From an uncultured Prevotellaceae bacterium (GTDB lineage: Bacteria; Bacteroidota; Bacteroidia; Bacteroidales; Bacteroidaceae): a stretch of DNA of 46,169 nucleotides. The DNA is taken from NCBI GenBank assembly GCA_902776545.1, contig CACYQO010000013.1:1-46169 (forward strand). Reading direction: 5' to 3'. Of the stretch, positions 34,644 to 42,349 are shown piece by piece. Position numbers and translations under genes: made by a program. Positions within the stretch are counted from its first letter, which is position 1, and each line of letters opens with the position of its first letter. A model generated the notes under the pieces. That model saw only the letters and a program-made list of their open reading frames with translations, searched no databases and was not told where the DNA came from.

Positions 34644-35951
34644 ATGAAGGTTCTTTGGTTTTCGGTAACACCACTTTCTCTGAATGCAAAAGAGAATACA
34701 GGAATAGAAGGCAAGGGGTGGATCTCGTCATTGTTGCAGATCGCCCTTGGTATCAAGGATCTGGAATTAGTGGTTGTATATGGGAACCAGTCGCCTTTTA
34801 AGAAAGAAGTAGAAGAAACAGAACGACTCAAGATTATTCCTATCAATATTTGCCGGTATGGGAAAAGGCAGATTATTAAGGATATGATGACTTCGCGTGA
34901 AGTGGACGATTTCGTCATCTCTGAGTCGCTGAAGATTATTCAAGAGAACAAACCCGATTTGATTCATGTTTTCGGAGCAGAGTGGTGTTATGGTATGTTG
35001 GCCAGTCATGTGACTATCCCGGTGGTCATTCATATTCAGGGATTGTGGTCGCAGATTAGGAACAGTTTGTTGTTGCCGGGACAGAGTTCTCTCTTCGATA
35101 GGTTCAAACCCGAATTATGGAATCATCCTTTAGGTTTCTTCGCAAGATATCAGTATTACAATCTGTCAATGGAACGCCATCGGCGTGAGGAGGAAATCCT
35201 GCGACGTAATCAGTATTTCATGTGTCGTACGAGATGGGACCAGTCTGTTGTGAGGTTTTACAATAAGAATGCCCGGATATTTCATGTCGATGAGGCTTTG
35301 CGTCAGGAGTTCATCGAGTGTAAGGAGAGGTGGCGCGGGGGCACGGAGGAGAGGCGGTTCAGACCACCCCAACCCCTCCTAACTCAGGAGGGGAAGAGAA
35401 TAGTGCTGGTGACAACGGGGGCTTGCTACTCCATCAAGGGTCCTGACGTGGTCTTGAAGACTGCAAAGCTCATCCGGGAGAATACCGATTATGGGGTGGA
35501 ATGGAAATGGATAGGTGGTACGGATGAGGAAATCAAAGAATTCGAGAAACTGACAAAGGTAAAGGCTCAGGAGGTAGGCCTCAGGATGATGGGTACCTTG
35601 AGTGCCTCAGAGATGATCAGGGAATTGTTGTCTTCAGACATGTATGTCCACACGTCTTATTCAGACAATAGTCCCAACGCCGTTTGTGAGGCCCAGTATT
35701 TGGGCATGCCAGTCATTGCGACCGACACAGGGGGGGTCATCTCATTGTTCAGTGAACAATATGATAAGAATATGATGGTTCCCATGAATGATCCGTTCTA
35801 TCTGGCATCTAAGATTATTGAACTTCGTGAAGACGACGCCAAGGCAAAGCGTCTCGCAGAAGATAATTGGACACTCGCTCACCAGAGACATGATGTTGAG
35901 AGGATTTCAAAGCAGTTAAAAGACACTTATCTTCAACTATGCGAATTGTAG
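34644..35951 (+). CDS. GT4 glycosyltransferase carrying a repeat insertion
   Basis: 435 residues. GT-B fold: N-terminal domain with VLWFSVTPLSLNAKENTGIE and PDLIHVFGAEWCYG; C-terminal domain with VLVTTGACYSIKGPDVVL, VGLRMMGTLSASEMIREL, YVHTSYSDNSPNAVCEAQYL (the E of the EX7E-like motif) and GMPVIATDTGG. The linker between the two domains contains EERRFRPPQPLLTQEGK, encoded by the palindromic element read in a different frame from copies 1 and 2. The domain boundary is a tolerant place. It overlaps the next gene by 13 bp. Confidence 0.9.
   Translation: MKVLWFSVTPLSLNAKENTGIEGKGWISSLLQIALGIKDLELVVVYGNQSPFKKEVEETERLKIIPINICRYGKRQIIKDMMTSREVDDFVISESLKIIQENKPDLIHVFGAEWCYGMLASHVTIPVVIHIQGLWSQIRNSLLLPGQSSLFDRFKPELWNHPLGFFARYQYYNLSMERHRREEEILRRNQYFMCRTRWDQSVVRFYNKNARIFHVDEALRQEFIECKERWRGGTEERRFRPPQPLLTQEGKRIVLVTTGACYSIKGPDVVLKTAKLIRENTDYGVEWKWIGGTDEEIKEFEKLTKVKAQEVGLRMMGTLSASEMIRELLSSDMYVHTSYSDNSPNAVCEAQYLGMPVIATDTGGVISLFSEQYDKNMMVPMNDPFYLASKIIELREDDAKAKRLAEDNWTLAHQRHDVERISKQLKDTYLQLCEL
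35351..35395 (+). repeat. In-frame palindromic element, copy 4 (frame B, reads RRFRPPQPLLTQEGK)
   Basis: GAGGCGGTTCAGACCACC, CCAA, then the palindrome variant CCCTCCTAACTCAGGAGGG and GAA. 45 bp = 15 codons, without the extra 24-bp unit. Confidence 0.92.
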
Positions 35952-37186
35952 ATATCTTGTATTTCCTGTTTTTGGTGACATTGTCACTAGATCCGACGGG
36001 TTTCCATTCTCGTCTGAAGGATTTGTTGTTCGTTGTGCTGGTGATTTATGGAGTTATCTACTGTTTGAAGCGCAGGCAATACTTAGCTCCCATCAATAGG
36101 ATTACTTTCCTGATATTCCTCCTGATTCCATTGTGGGGTATGTTCATTGCTTATATTACGGGCAATCTGAATGATGAAGGATATGCTAGGGGTCAGATGA
36201 GATCCATGCTGTATATTTCAATATTCTTTTTTGTGGTAACCATGCGCTTAAATGTTATTTTAAAAGCCGTTTGGATTAATGGTCTTATCATGGCTGTAGT
36301 AACATTAATACTCTTTTTCTTATCTCAATTGGGTGGTATCTTCTTGGCTGCCATATATGATTATTGTCTCGCCTCAGACAACTACACAATGGCGTCGAAC
36401 CGTAATTTCTTGGGCTATACCATCAACGGTTTGTATTATAAGGCTGGGTCTCTTATCATTTTCTCATTTATCTATAACCTGTATCAATATAAGGGGCCAT
36501 TTAAGTTGTTTTTCACAATCATTCTTTATCTGTCGCTGATGGTTGCGGGTTCCCGAACACCGATGCTTGTTCAGACGATGATTCTTCTGGTATATCTTTA
36601 TGATAAGAATATTATTGGAAAGTTTCTGACGAGGGTTTCTGCATTAGTCCTTTTGGGGATGTTGGTGATGTTGACTTATCTTCTGGCAACACAAGAAAAT
36701 GAAAAATCTAATGAAGTGAAGTATGATAACTTTGAATCATATGTTGAGGATATTGGGGACAAGGGTCATCCTATATGGGGAGCTGGATTGGGAAGTGAAT
36801 TCTATGCTAAAGGACGTGGCGTTAAACTATCTTATACGGAACTCTCCTATATGGATATTTTACGAATGTATGGTCTCCCTGTAGGACTGTGTTTTATTTT
36901 TTTGTTTTTTGCCCCTTGCTTCTGGCTATGGAAGTATTTCCCACGTTCACAGTTCCTAAAACGATACTGTCTTGGATATGTGCTTTTCTTAATTCTTTCC
37001 GGAACGAATCCGCTTTTGTTAGGTTCCATTGGTTTGACAGCATTGTCCTTGTTTATGGCTATAGTTAATAAGACCTCTCAGATGGAAATACAAAAGGAGG
37101 AGGAATTGTTATTAGAGGAAGGAATGACTGAATCAGAAGAGGAAGAAACAGAGCCTCTGGTGGTTGATAATTGTTTGTTGAGATGA
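35939..37186 (+). CDS. wzy: Wzy-type polysaccharide polymerase (O-antigen ligase/polymerase-like)
   Basis: 415 residues with about ten hydrophobic segments (for example ILYFLFLVTLSL, ITFLIFLLIPLWGMFIAYI, LIMAVVTLILFFL, LVLLGMLVMLTYLLA) and one larger extracytoplasmic loop before YTELSYMDILRMYGLPVGL. Sequence identity is typically low in this family; position after the flippase and transferases and the membrane profile support polymerase. The acidic C-terminus (KEEELLLEEGMTESEEEETE) is unusual. The gene is visibly more A/T-rich than its neighbours, which is common for Wzy genes and suggests transfer. Confidence 0.82.
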   Translation: MRIVDILYFLFLVTLSLDPTGFHSRLKDLLFVVLVIYGVIYCLKRRQYLAPINRITFLIFLLIPLWGMFIAYITGNLNDEGYARGQMRSMLYISIFFFVVTMRLNVILKAVWINGLIMAVVTLILFFLSQLGGIFLAAIYDYCLASDNYTMASNRNFLGYTINGLYYKAGSLIIFSFIYNLYQYKGPFKLFFTIILYLSLMVAGSRTPMLVQTMILLVYLYDKNIIGKFLTRVSALVLLGMLVMLTYLLATQENEKSNEVKYDNFESYVEDIGDKGHPIWGAGLGSEFYAKGRGVKLSYTELSYMDILRMYGLPVGLCFIFLFFAPCFWLWKYFPRSQFLKRYCLGYVLFLILSGTNPLLLGSIGLTALSLFMAIVNKTSQMEIQKEEELLLEEGMTESEEEETEPLVVDNCLLR

Positions 37187-38082
37187 AAAAAGTGACAATA
37201 TTATTGTCTTCTTATAATGGGGAGACGTTTCTGGATGAGCAGCTGGAATCCATCGAGGCTCAGAAGGACGTACAGACGAGAATCCTCGTGCGTGACGATG
37301 GTTCCTCAGACCATACACGCGACATTCTGGATCAATGGCAGCAAAAGACAAACCTCAAATGGTACAGTGGTGAGAATATCGGTCCGGCACGCAGTTTTAT
37401 GGACCTTCTTCGCCAGGCTGGTGATTCTTGTTATTACGCTTTCTCTGACCAGGATGACTACTGGCTTTCCGACAAGTTGAAAGTGGCTGTTGACAAACTG
37501 GAGTCTTATGAGAAACGACCTGCCCTTTATTTCTGCCAGACGGAACTTGTTGACAAGAATCTGAATCGTGTCAGTAGTGTGATCATTCATCCGCGACTGA
37601 CTTTCGGCGAGTCTTTGGTGTATCAGTTCGTGGGAGGCTGTACGATGGTGATGAATCGTGCCCTACGTGATATTATTCTTAAGTATGATCCCAAATACCT
37701 GAGTATGCATGATGTCTGGATCTACGATGTGGCTCAGGCCATTGGTGCCCATGTCGTATTCGACCATACCCCTCATATCCTTTATCGTCAGCATGGCGGC
37801 AACGTGACAGGCCAGTCTACCTCCGTCATGACGGAATGGAAACATCGTACAGGTCGTTTGGTGAAGCGTGACTTGCATTCCCGTTCTAAGGTCGCACAGG
37901 AGATATATACAGGCTTCTATAGCATGATGCCGGAGGAGAACAAGAGCATCTTGTCAGACTTCATTGCCGGCAAGACGCATTTGAAACAGCGTTTACGTCT
38001 TTTTAGTGACCGTCGTTTCCGTTGTAGCGACAGGGAGACGTATCGCAATTTCCAGCTGGCTGTGCTGATGAACATTTATTAG
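37183..38082 (+). CDS. GT2 glycosyltransferase (rhamnosyltransferase-like), no insertion
   Basis: 299 residues from the ATG at 37183 (ATGA overlap with wzy). MKKVTILLSSYNGETFLDEQ, LVRDDGSSDHTRDIL, YYAFSDQDDYWLSDK, GGCTMVMNRAL and MHDVWIYD follow the same order as in the genes at 30584 and 31613 (second domain). It is the uninterrupted reference against which the repeat insertions in those two genes can be seen. The sugar specificity cannot be read. Confidence 0.9.
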   Translation: MKKVTILLSSYNGETFLDEQLESIEAQKDVQTRILVRDDGSSDHTRDILDQWQQKTNLKWYSGENIGPARSFMDLLRQAGDSCYYAFSDQDDYWLSDKLKVAVDKLESYEKRPALYFCQTELVDKNLNRVSSVIIHPRLTFGESLVYQFVGGCTMVMNRALRDIILKYDPKYLSMHDVWIYDVAQAIGAHVVFDHTPHILYRQHGGNVTGQSTSVMTEWKHRTGRLVKRDLHSRSKVAQEIYTGFYSMMPEENKSILSDFIAGKTHLKQRLRLFSDRRFRCSDRETYRNFQLAVLMNIY

Positions 38083-38084
38083 GA

Positions 38085-38130
38085 AGCCTCCCCCGGCCCC
38101 TCCAACTGGAGGGGAGGACCTGCGGGCAGA
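38085..38130 (+). repeat. Intergenic palindromic element (GGCCCCTCCAACTGGAGGGG type)
   Basis: CCCCTCCAACTGGAGGGG (38097-38114) flanked by CCTCCCCCGG and GACCTGCGGGCAG. The CTGCGGGCA part is shared with copy 3 of the in-frame element. It lies between two glycosyltransferase genes, 26 bp before the next ATG. Confidence 0.75.
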
Positions 38131-38140
38131 AAGTTGAAAA

Positions 38141-38944
38141 ATGAAGCCGAAAATAACGGTCATAACGATAACATATAACAGTGCTGCTACACTTGAGGAG
38201 ACCATCCGTAGTGTGACGATGCAGGATTATCCGGATTTGGAGTATGTGATTATTGATGGGGGATCTACCGACGGCACGCTCGATATCGTCCGAAAGTATA
38301 AGGATCAAATACAGGTTGTCGTTTCGGAACCGGATAAAGGTATCAGCGATGCCTTTAATAAAGGTATCGCCCGTGCAACGGGTGAGATTATCGGTATCAT
38401 CAACTCTGATGACATCCTGCTCCCTGGCGCTTTGCAGGAAGTGGCTGGGGCTTATGATCCTCAGGTGGATGTGTACAGCGGACTTATTCTCTTTTGGAAT
38501 GAGGAGACGGATGATACGTTCGCGAGTTATCCTGAGGTGACGTTTGACAGGCTGAGACTCCAGTATAACGTAGCCCATCCTGCGCGCTTCGTGCGTAAAG
38601 ATGCCTATCAGCGCTATGGCCTATACCGAGTGGATCTGCGTTATATGATGGATATCGAGCTTCTGGTTCGGTTTTATAAGCAGGGAGCAAAGTTCTTGCT
38701 CGTAGAGAAACCGCTTGCCAAGTTCCGCATAGGAGGTACGACCAATGATCCTATCTATAAGAAAAAGGAGGACTATCGCGCCTTTGTCCAGAGTTACGGA
38801 GGTACGGCATGGGACTTCCGTCGGATATGGTTACAGGCTGTCGTGAAATATCATCTCATACAGTTGGGATACCGTCTGTTTGGCAAGAATTTGAAATTCA
38901 AGATACAGCATAACTGGCTTTTAAAACGCCTGATACCGCTATGA
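38141..38944 (+). CDS. GT2 family glycosyltransferase
   Basis: 267 residues. MKPKITVITITYNSAATLEE, VIIDGGSTDGTLDIV, SEPDKGISDAFNKGIARATG and IINSDDILLPGAL (DXD) are the GT2 core; HPARFVRKDAYQRYG and MMDIELLVRFYKQG form the acceptor side. This is the WcaA/colanic-acid-type subgroup. The stop overlaps the next ATG by 4 bp (38941-38944). Confidence 0.9.
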   Translation: MKPKITVITITYNSAATLEETIRSVTMQDYPDLEYVIIDGGSTDGTLDIVRKYKDQIQVVVSEPDKGISDAFNKGIARATGEIIGIINSDDILLPGALQEVAGAYDPQVDVYSGLILFWNEETDDTFASYPEVTFDRLRLQYNVAHPARFVRKDAYQRYGLYRVDLRYMMDIELLVRFYKQGAKFLLVEKPLAKFRIGGTTNDPIYKKKEDYRAFVQSYGGTAWDFRRIWLQAVVKYHLIQLGYRLFGKNLKFKIQHNWLLKRLIPL

Positions 38945-40086
38945 AGATTATCCGTGCTACAACTGTGCCTATCACCCTTGACAACTTCTGTCGGGGGCTG
39001 TTGAAGAAGCTGAGTGAGAAATACGAGGTGGTGGCTCTCTCTTCTCCGGGCGAGGAGATGCAGGCCGTTGCCGAGCGGGAGGGTGTGCGCACCATCACCG
39101 TCCCGATGGAACGGCATATCTCCCCATGGAAGGACCTTGTCGCTTTGTATCGTCTGATAAAGGTGTTCCGTCGGGAACGTCCTATGATGGTGCATTCCAT
39201 GACGCCGAAGGCAGGACTGCTCTGTATGGTTGCAGGCTGGTGGACGCATGTGCCAGTACGGGTACATACATTTACAGGTCTGGTGTTCCCCACGGCAGAA
39301 GGCTTGCAGCGGAAACTGCTGATGCTGACGGACTCCATCACTTGCCGCTGTGCCACGAATATTATTCCAGAGGGAGAAGGCGTGAAAAAGGATCTGCTCG
39401 ACTATGGCATCACTGATAAACCCTTGCGCGTGCTTGGCTTTGGAAACATATGTGGTGTCGATATGCATTATTACAGCCGTAGGCCTGAGGTGATGGAGAA
39501 GGCGCAGGCATTACGTGATGACAAATGTGTCACATTCCTCTTCGTAGGACGTATCGTCCGTGACAAGGGCATCAATGAATTGTGTGAGGCCTTCGACCAA
39601 TTGTCCCGTGAGAACAAGGCAGTACGCCTGCTGCTCGTCGGATGGCGTGAGGACAGTCTGGATCCTGTGTCTGAGAAGGCACTTGGCATCATGACATCTA
39701 ATTCAGCGATTATCTATGCTGGAGAGATATTCGGTGACGACTTGCTGGCCTATTATGCCGCAGCCGACTGTTTCGTGTTACCCAGTTACCGTGAGGGATT
39801 CCCCAATACTGTCCTTGAAGCCGGCGCCATGGGGTTGCCGTGTATTGTAACAGATATCAACGGTTCCCGTGAGATTATTGTGGAAAATGAGAATGGATAC
39901 ATCATTCCGCCACGGGATTGCGATGCGCTCTTAGACGCCTTGCGGCGCATGACGAATGACAGCCGCAGACGCTCCTATATGGCTTCCCATGCCCGTAATA
40001 TGATCAACAGCCGATTCGAACAGGGCTTTGTACGTCAGTGCCTCTTCGATTTCTACGATAACATTCTGGGAGGAGAGAAGGAGTAG
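38941..40086 (+). CDS. GT4 glycosyltransferase (PglA/CapM-like)
   Basis: 381 residues. GT-B fold with PMMVHSMTPKAGLLCMVAGW, VHTFTGLVFPT in the N-terminal half and FLFVGRIVRDKGINELCEAF, LPSYREGFPNTVLEAGAMGL (EX7E) and PCIVTDINGSREII in the C-terminal half. This pattern fits the CapM/PglA group that adds the second sugar to a PglC-type lipid-linked sugar, and the initiating transferase is the very next gene, 7 bp later. So this is the best candidate for the second step of repeat-unit assembly. Confidence 0.9.
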   Translation: MKIIRATTVPITLDNFCRGLLKKLSEKYEVVALSSPGEEMQAVAEREGVRTITVPMERHISPWKDLVALYRLIKVFRRERPMMVHSMTPKAGLLCMVAGWWTHVPVRVHTFTGLVFPTAEGLQRKLLMLTDSITCRCATNIIPEGEGVKKDLLDYGITDKPLRVLGFGNICGVDMHYYSRRPEVMEKAQALRDDKCVTFLFVGRIVRDKGINELCEAFDQLSRENKAVRLLLVGWREDSLDPVSEKALGIMTSNSAIIYAGEIFGDDLLAYYAAADCFVLPSYREGFPNTVLEAGAMGLPCIVTDINGSREIIVENENGYIIPPRDCDALLDALRRMTNDSRRRSYMASHARNMINSRFEQGFVRQCLFDFYDNILGGEKE

Positions 40087-40093
40087 AGTAAGT

Positions 40094-40702
40094 ATGTATA
40101 AGCATTTTCTGAAAAAATTTCTGGATTTTTGGATTGCGCTCATCGTGTTGGCCTGTATCTCGCCTTTGCTGATTGTAGTCACCCTGTGGCTGTATGTTGC
40201 CAACAAAGGAGCGGGGGCTTTCTTCTTACAGGAACGGCCAGGCAAAGATGGCAGGATCTTCAGGATTATTAAATATAAGACCATGACAGATGAGCGTGAC
40301 ACCGATGGTCATCTGTTGCCAGATGAACAGCGACTGACCAAGGTGGGCCGTTTTGTACGTTCCACTTCCATCGATGAGTTGCCCCAACTATTAAATGTAC
40401 TGAAAGGCGATATGGCTTTGATCGGACCACGACCGCTGTTGGTGCAGTATCTCCCGCTCTATTCCAAGGAGCAGGCCCGTCGCCATGAAGTACGTCCGGG
40501 CATCAGTGGTTGGGCACAGTGTCACGGCCGTAATGCCATCTCGTGGACAGAGAAGTTCAAACTCGATGTCTGGTATGTAGATCACGTATCGTTGAAGACG
40601 GATCTGACAGTGGTCTGGCTGACCATCCAGAAAGTTCTGAAACGTGCAGATATCTCTGAGCAGGGACACGCAACGATGGAGGTCTTTAATGGACATAACT
40701 AA
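40094..40702 (+). CDS. PglC-like phosphoglycosyl transferase (initiating sugar transferase)
   Basis: 202 residues from the ATG at 40094. One N-terminal re-entrant membrane helix (FLDFWIALIVLACISPLLIV), then the bacterial sugar transferase core: FFLQERPGKDGRIFRIIKYK, TMTDERD (catalytic DE), VGRFVRSTSIDELPQLLNVL, GDMALIGPRPLL and RHEVRPGISGWAQ. Monotopic PGTs of this small size (PglC group) transfer a sugar phosphate from a UDP-sugar to undecaprenyl phosphate. The PglE- and PglF-like genes nearby suggest a UDP-4-amino-6-deoxy sugar as donor. Confidence 0.93.
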   Translation: MYKHFLKKFLDFWIALIVLACISPLLIVVTLWLYVANKGAGAFFLQERPGKDGRIFRIIKYKTMTDERDTDGHLLPDEQRLTKVGRFVRSTSIDELPQLLNVLKGDMALIGPRPLLVQYLPLYSKEQARRHEVRPGISGWAQCHGRNAISWTEKFKLDVWYVDHVSLKTDLTVVWLTIQKVLKRADISEQGHATMEVFNGHN

Positions 40703-40710
40703 GTGCTCCT

Positions 40711-40740
40711 TGTTCAATCATTAATGTTCAATGTTCAATG
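40711..40740 (+). repeat. Heptamer array (TGTTCAA) running into a start codon
   Basis: TGTTCAATCATTAATGTTCA then ATGTTCAATG. The last unit contains the ATG at 40738 that starts the ATP-grasp gene. Confidence 0.75.
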
Positions 40741-41706
40741 AATAACATACTGATTACTTCGGCAGGCAAGCGGGTGGTGCTGGTGCAGATATTCCAGCGC
40801 ACCTTGCGGGAGATGGGGCTTGATGCGAAGGTCTATACGACCGACATGCGTCCGGAAATGGCTCCTGCAGGCATCGTGTCCGACGGGTGTATTCCTGTTC
40901 CCCGTTGCACGGCTGACAACTATATAGACTGCCTCCTTGACATCTGCCAGGAGAAACAAATCGGTGTCATCATTCCGACGATTGATACAGAATTGCTGGT
41001 GCTGGCAGAGAACTATCAGCGGTTTATGGAACAAGGTGTTCGCTTGGCAGTACCAGACAAGGAGTTCATCAAGATCTGTCGCGACAAACGCCTGACAAAG
41101 GACTTCTTCTTGCAGATGGGGATTGCTGTTCCTGTGTCTATTGACAAGAATCATCCTTCCTTCCCGATGTTCGCCAAACCCTACGACGGTTCTCTGAGCA
41201 CGAATATCCACATCATCCGGAGCGCAGAAGATCTGACGCGTGACATCCTCAATGATCCGAAACTGATCTTCATGGAATACATCGACCGCCAAGAGTATAA
41301 GGAATACACAGTTGACATGTATTACGGCTTGGACGGTTGCGTAAAAGGCATCGTGCCCCGTGAACGGATAGAGATCCGTGCAGGGGAGATCAACAAGGGT
41401 ATCACCCGCAAAAACGGAATCGTCAGTTTCCTTCGACAGCGGCTGGGTGTCCTAAAAGGTGTCCGAGGCAGTGTCTGCCTCCAACTGTTCTACCGTGAAA
41501 GTGACGGCGACGTGAAGGGTATTGAGATCAACCCGCGTTTTGGTGGCGGCTTCCCGCTCTCCTATTATGCAAAGGCCAATTATTCGGAATATCTGATCCG
41601 TGAGTATCTCCTCGGCGAGACTGTAGATTATTCTGAGGCGTGGCTCGACCGTACGCTGATGCTGCGCTACGATAATGACATTATCGTCTATGACGCAGAA
41701 GAGTAG
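40738..41706 (+). CDS. ATP-grasp domain ligase-like protein of the polysaccharide locus
   Basis: 322 residues. N-terminal Rossmann-like part (MNNILITSAGKRVVLVQIFQ, IIPTIDTELLVLAEN), then the ATP-grasp lobes: FPMFAKPYDGSLSTNIHII (ATP-binding Lys), FMEYIDRQEYKEYTVDMYYG and EINPRFGGGFPLSYYAKANY (Mg-binding Glu/Asn and the following glycines). ATP-grasp enzymes join a carboxylate to an amine or thiol through an acyl phosphate. Between a PglC-like transferase and a PglE-like aminotransferase, the likely acceptor is the 4-amino group of a sugar nucleotide. The start codon lies in a heptamer array. Confidence 0.85.
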   Translation: MNNILITSAGKRVVLVQIFQRTLREMGLDAKVYTTDMRPEMAPAGIVSDGCIPVPRCTADNYIDCLLDICQEKQIGVIIPTIDTELLVLAENYQRFMEQGVRLAVPDKEFIKICRDKRLTKDFFLQMGIAVPVSIDKNHPSFPMFAKPYDGSLSTNIHIIRSAEDLTRDILNDPKLIFMEYIDRQEYKEYTVDMYYGLDGCVKGIVPRERIEIRAGEINKGITRKNGIVSFLRQRLGVLKGVRGSVCLQLFYRESDGDVKGIEINPRFGGGFPLSYYAKANYSEYLIREYLLGETVDYSEAWLDRTLMLRYDNDIIVYDAEE

Positions 41707-42349
41707 GGTGGTAGTCTTCGACCTCGATGACACGCTGTATAAGGAGCAGGACTATCTGCTGTCTGCCTATCGTGAGATAGCCGCCAAGATAGAATCGCGC
41801 TATGGGTTTGATGGAATCTTTGATCAGATGCTCAAATGGTGGCAGGAAGGCGAGAACGTGTTTCAGCGTCTTGTCAGTTATTGTTCTCAGTCCACTGTCA
41901 ATGACTTGTTGACCATCTACCGTTCGCACGTTCCTGATATTCGTCTTGACGAGGAAACCAAGTGCCAGTTAGGCCGTCTGCATCAACATGCAGTTCTTGG
42001 CCTCATTACCGACGGACGGAGTCTCACCCAGCGGCATAAGGTCGACGCATTAGGGCTTTCTGCTTACATGGACGAAAAAGATATCCTGATATCAGAGGAG
42101 ACGGGCTTTGAGAAACCCTCAGAGGCACCTTTCCTGCATTTCATGGAGCGCTATCACTCGCGTACATATTATTATATAGGAGACAATCCCGCCAAGGACT
42201 TCGTGGCTCCTAATCATTTAGGCTGGACAACCATCTGTCTGCTCGACGATGGCCGGAACATCCATCCGCAGGATTTTAGCCTGTCGCAGCAGATGCTGCC
42301 ACAGCACCGGATCTCAAAACTCTCAGAAATAGAAAATATCATCATATAA
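41690..42349 (+). CDS. HAD-superfamily hydrolase
   Basis: 219 residues from the ATG at 41690 (MTQKSRVVVFDLDDTLYKEQ); another ATG at 41675 adds five residues. Motif I FDLDDTLY, motif II LITDGRS, motif III Lys in GFEKPSEAPF and motif IV YYIGDNPAKDF are all present, so it should be an active phosphatase. The cap region is helical (C1 type). It overlaps the ATP-grasp gene by 17 bp and the next gene by one base (TAATG), so the three proteins are probably made in step. The substrate is unknown; a phosphorylated precursor of the ATP-grasp reaction is possible. Confidence 0.9.
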   Translation: MTQKSRVVVFDLDDTLYKEQDYLLSAYREIAAKIESRYGFDGIFDQMLKWWQEGENVFQRLVSYCSQSTVNDLLTIYRSHVPDIRLDEETKCQLGRLHQHAVLGLITDGRSLTQRHKVDALGLSAYMDEKDILISEETGFEKPSEAPFLHFMERYHSRTYYYIGDNPAKDFVAPNHLGWTTICLLDDGRNIHPQDFSLSQQMLPQHRISKLSEIENIII

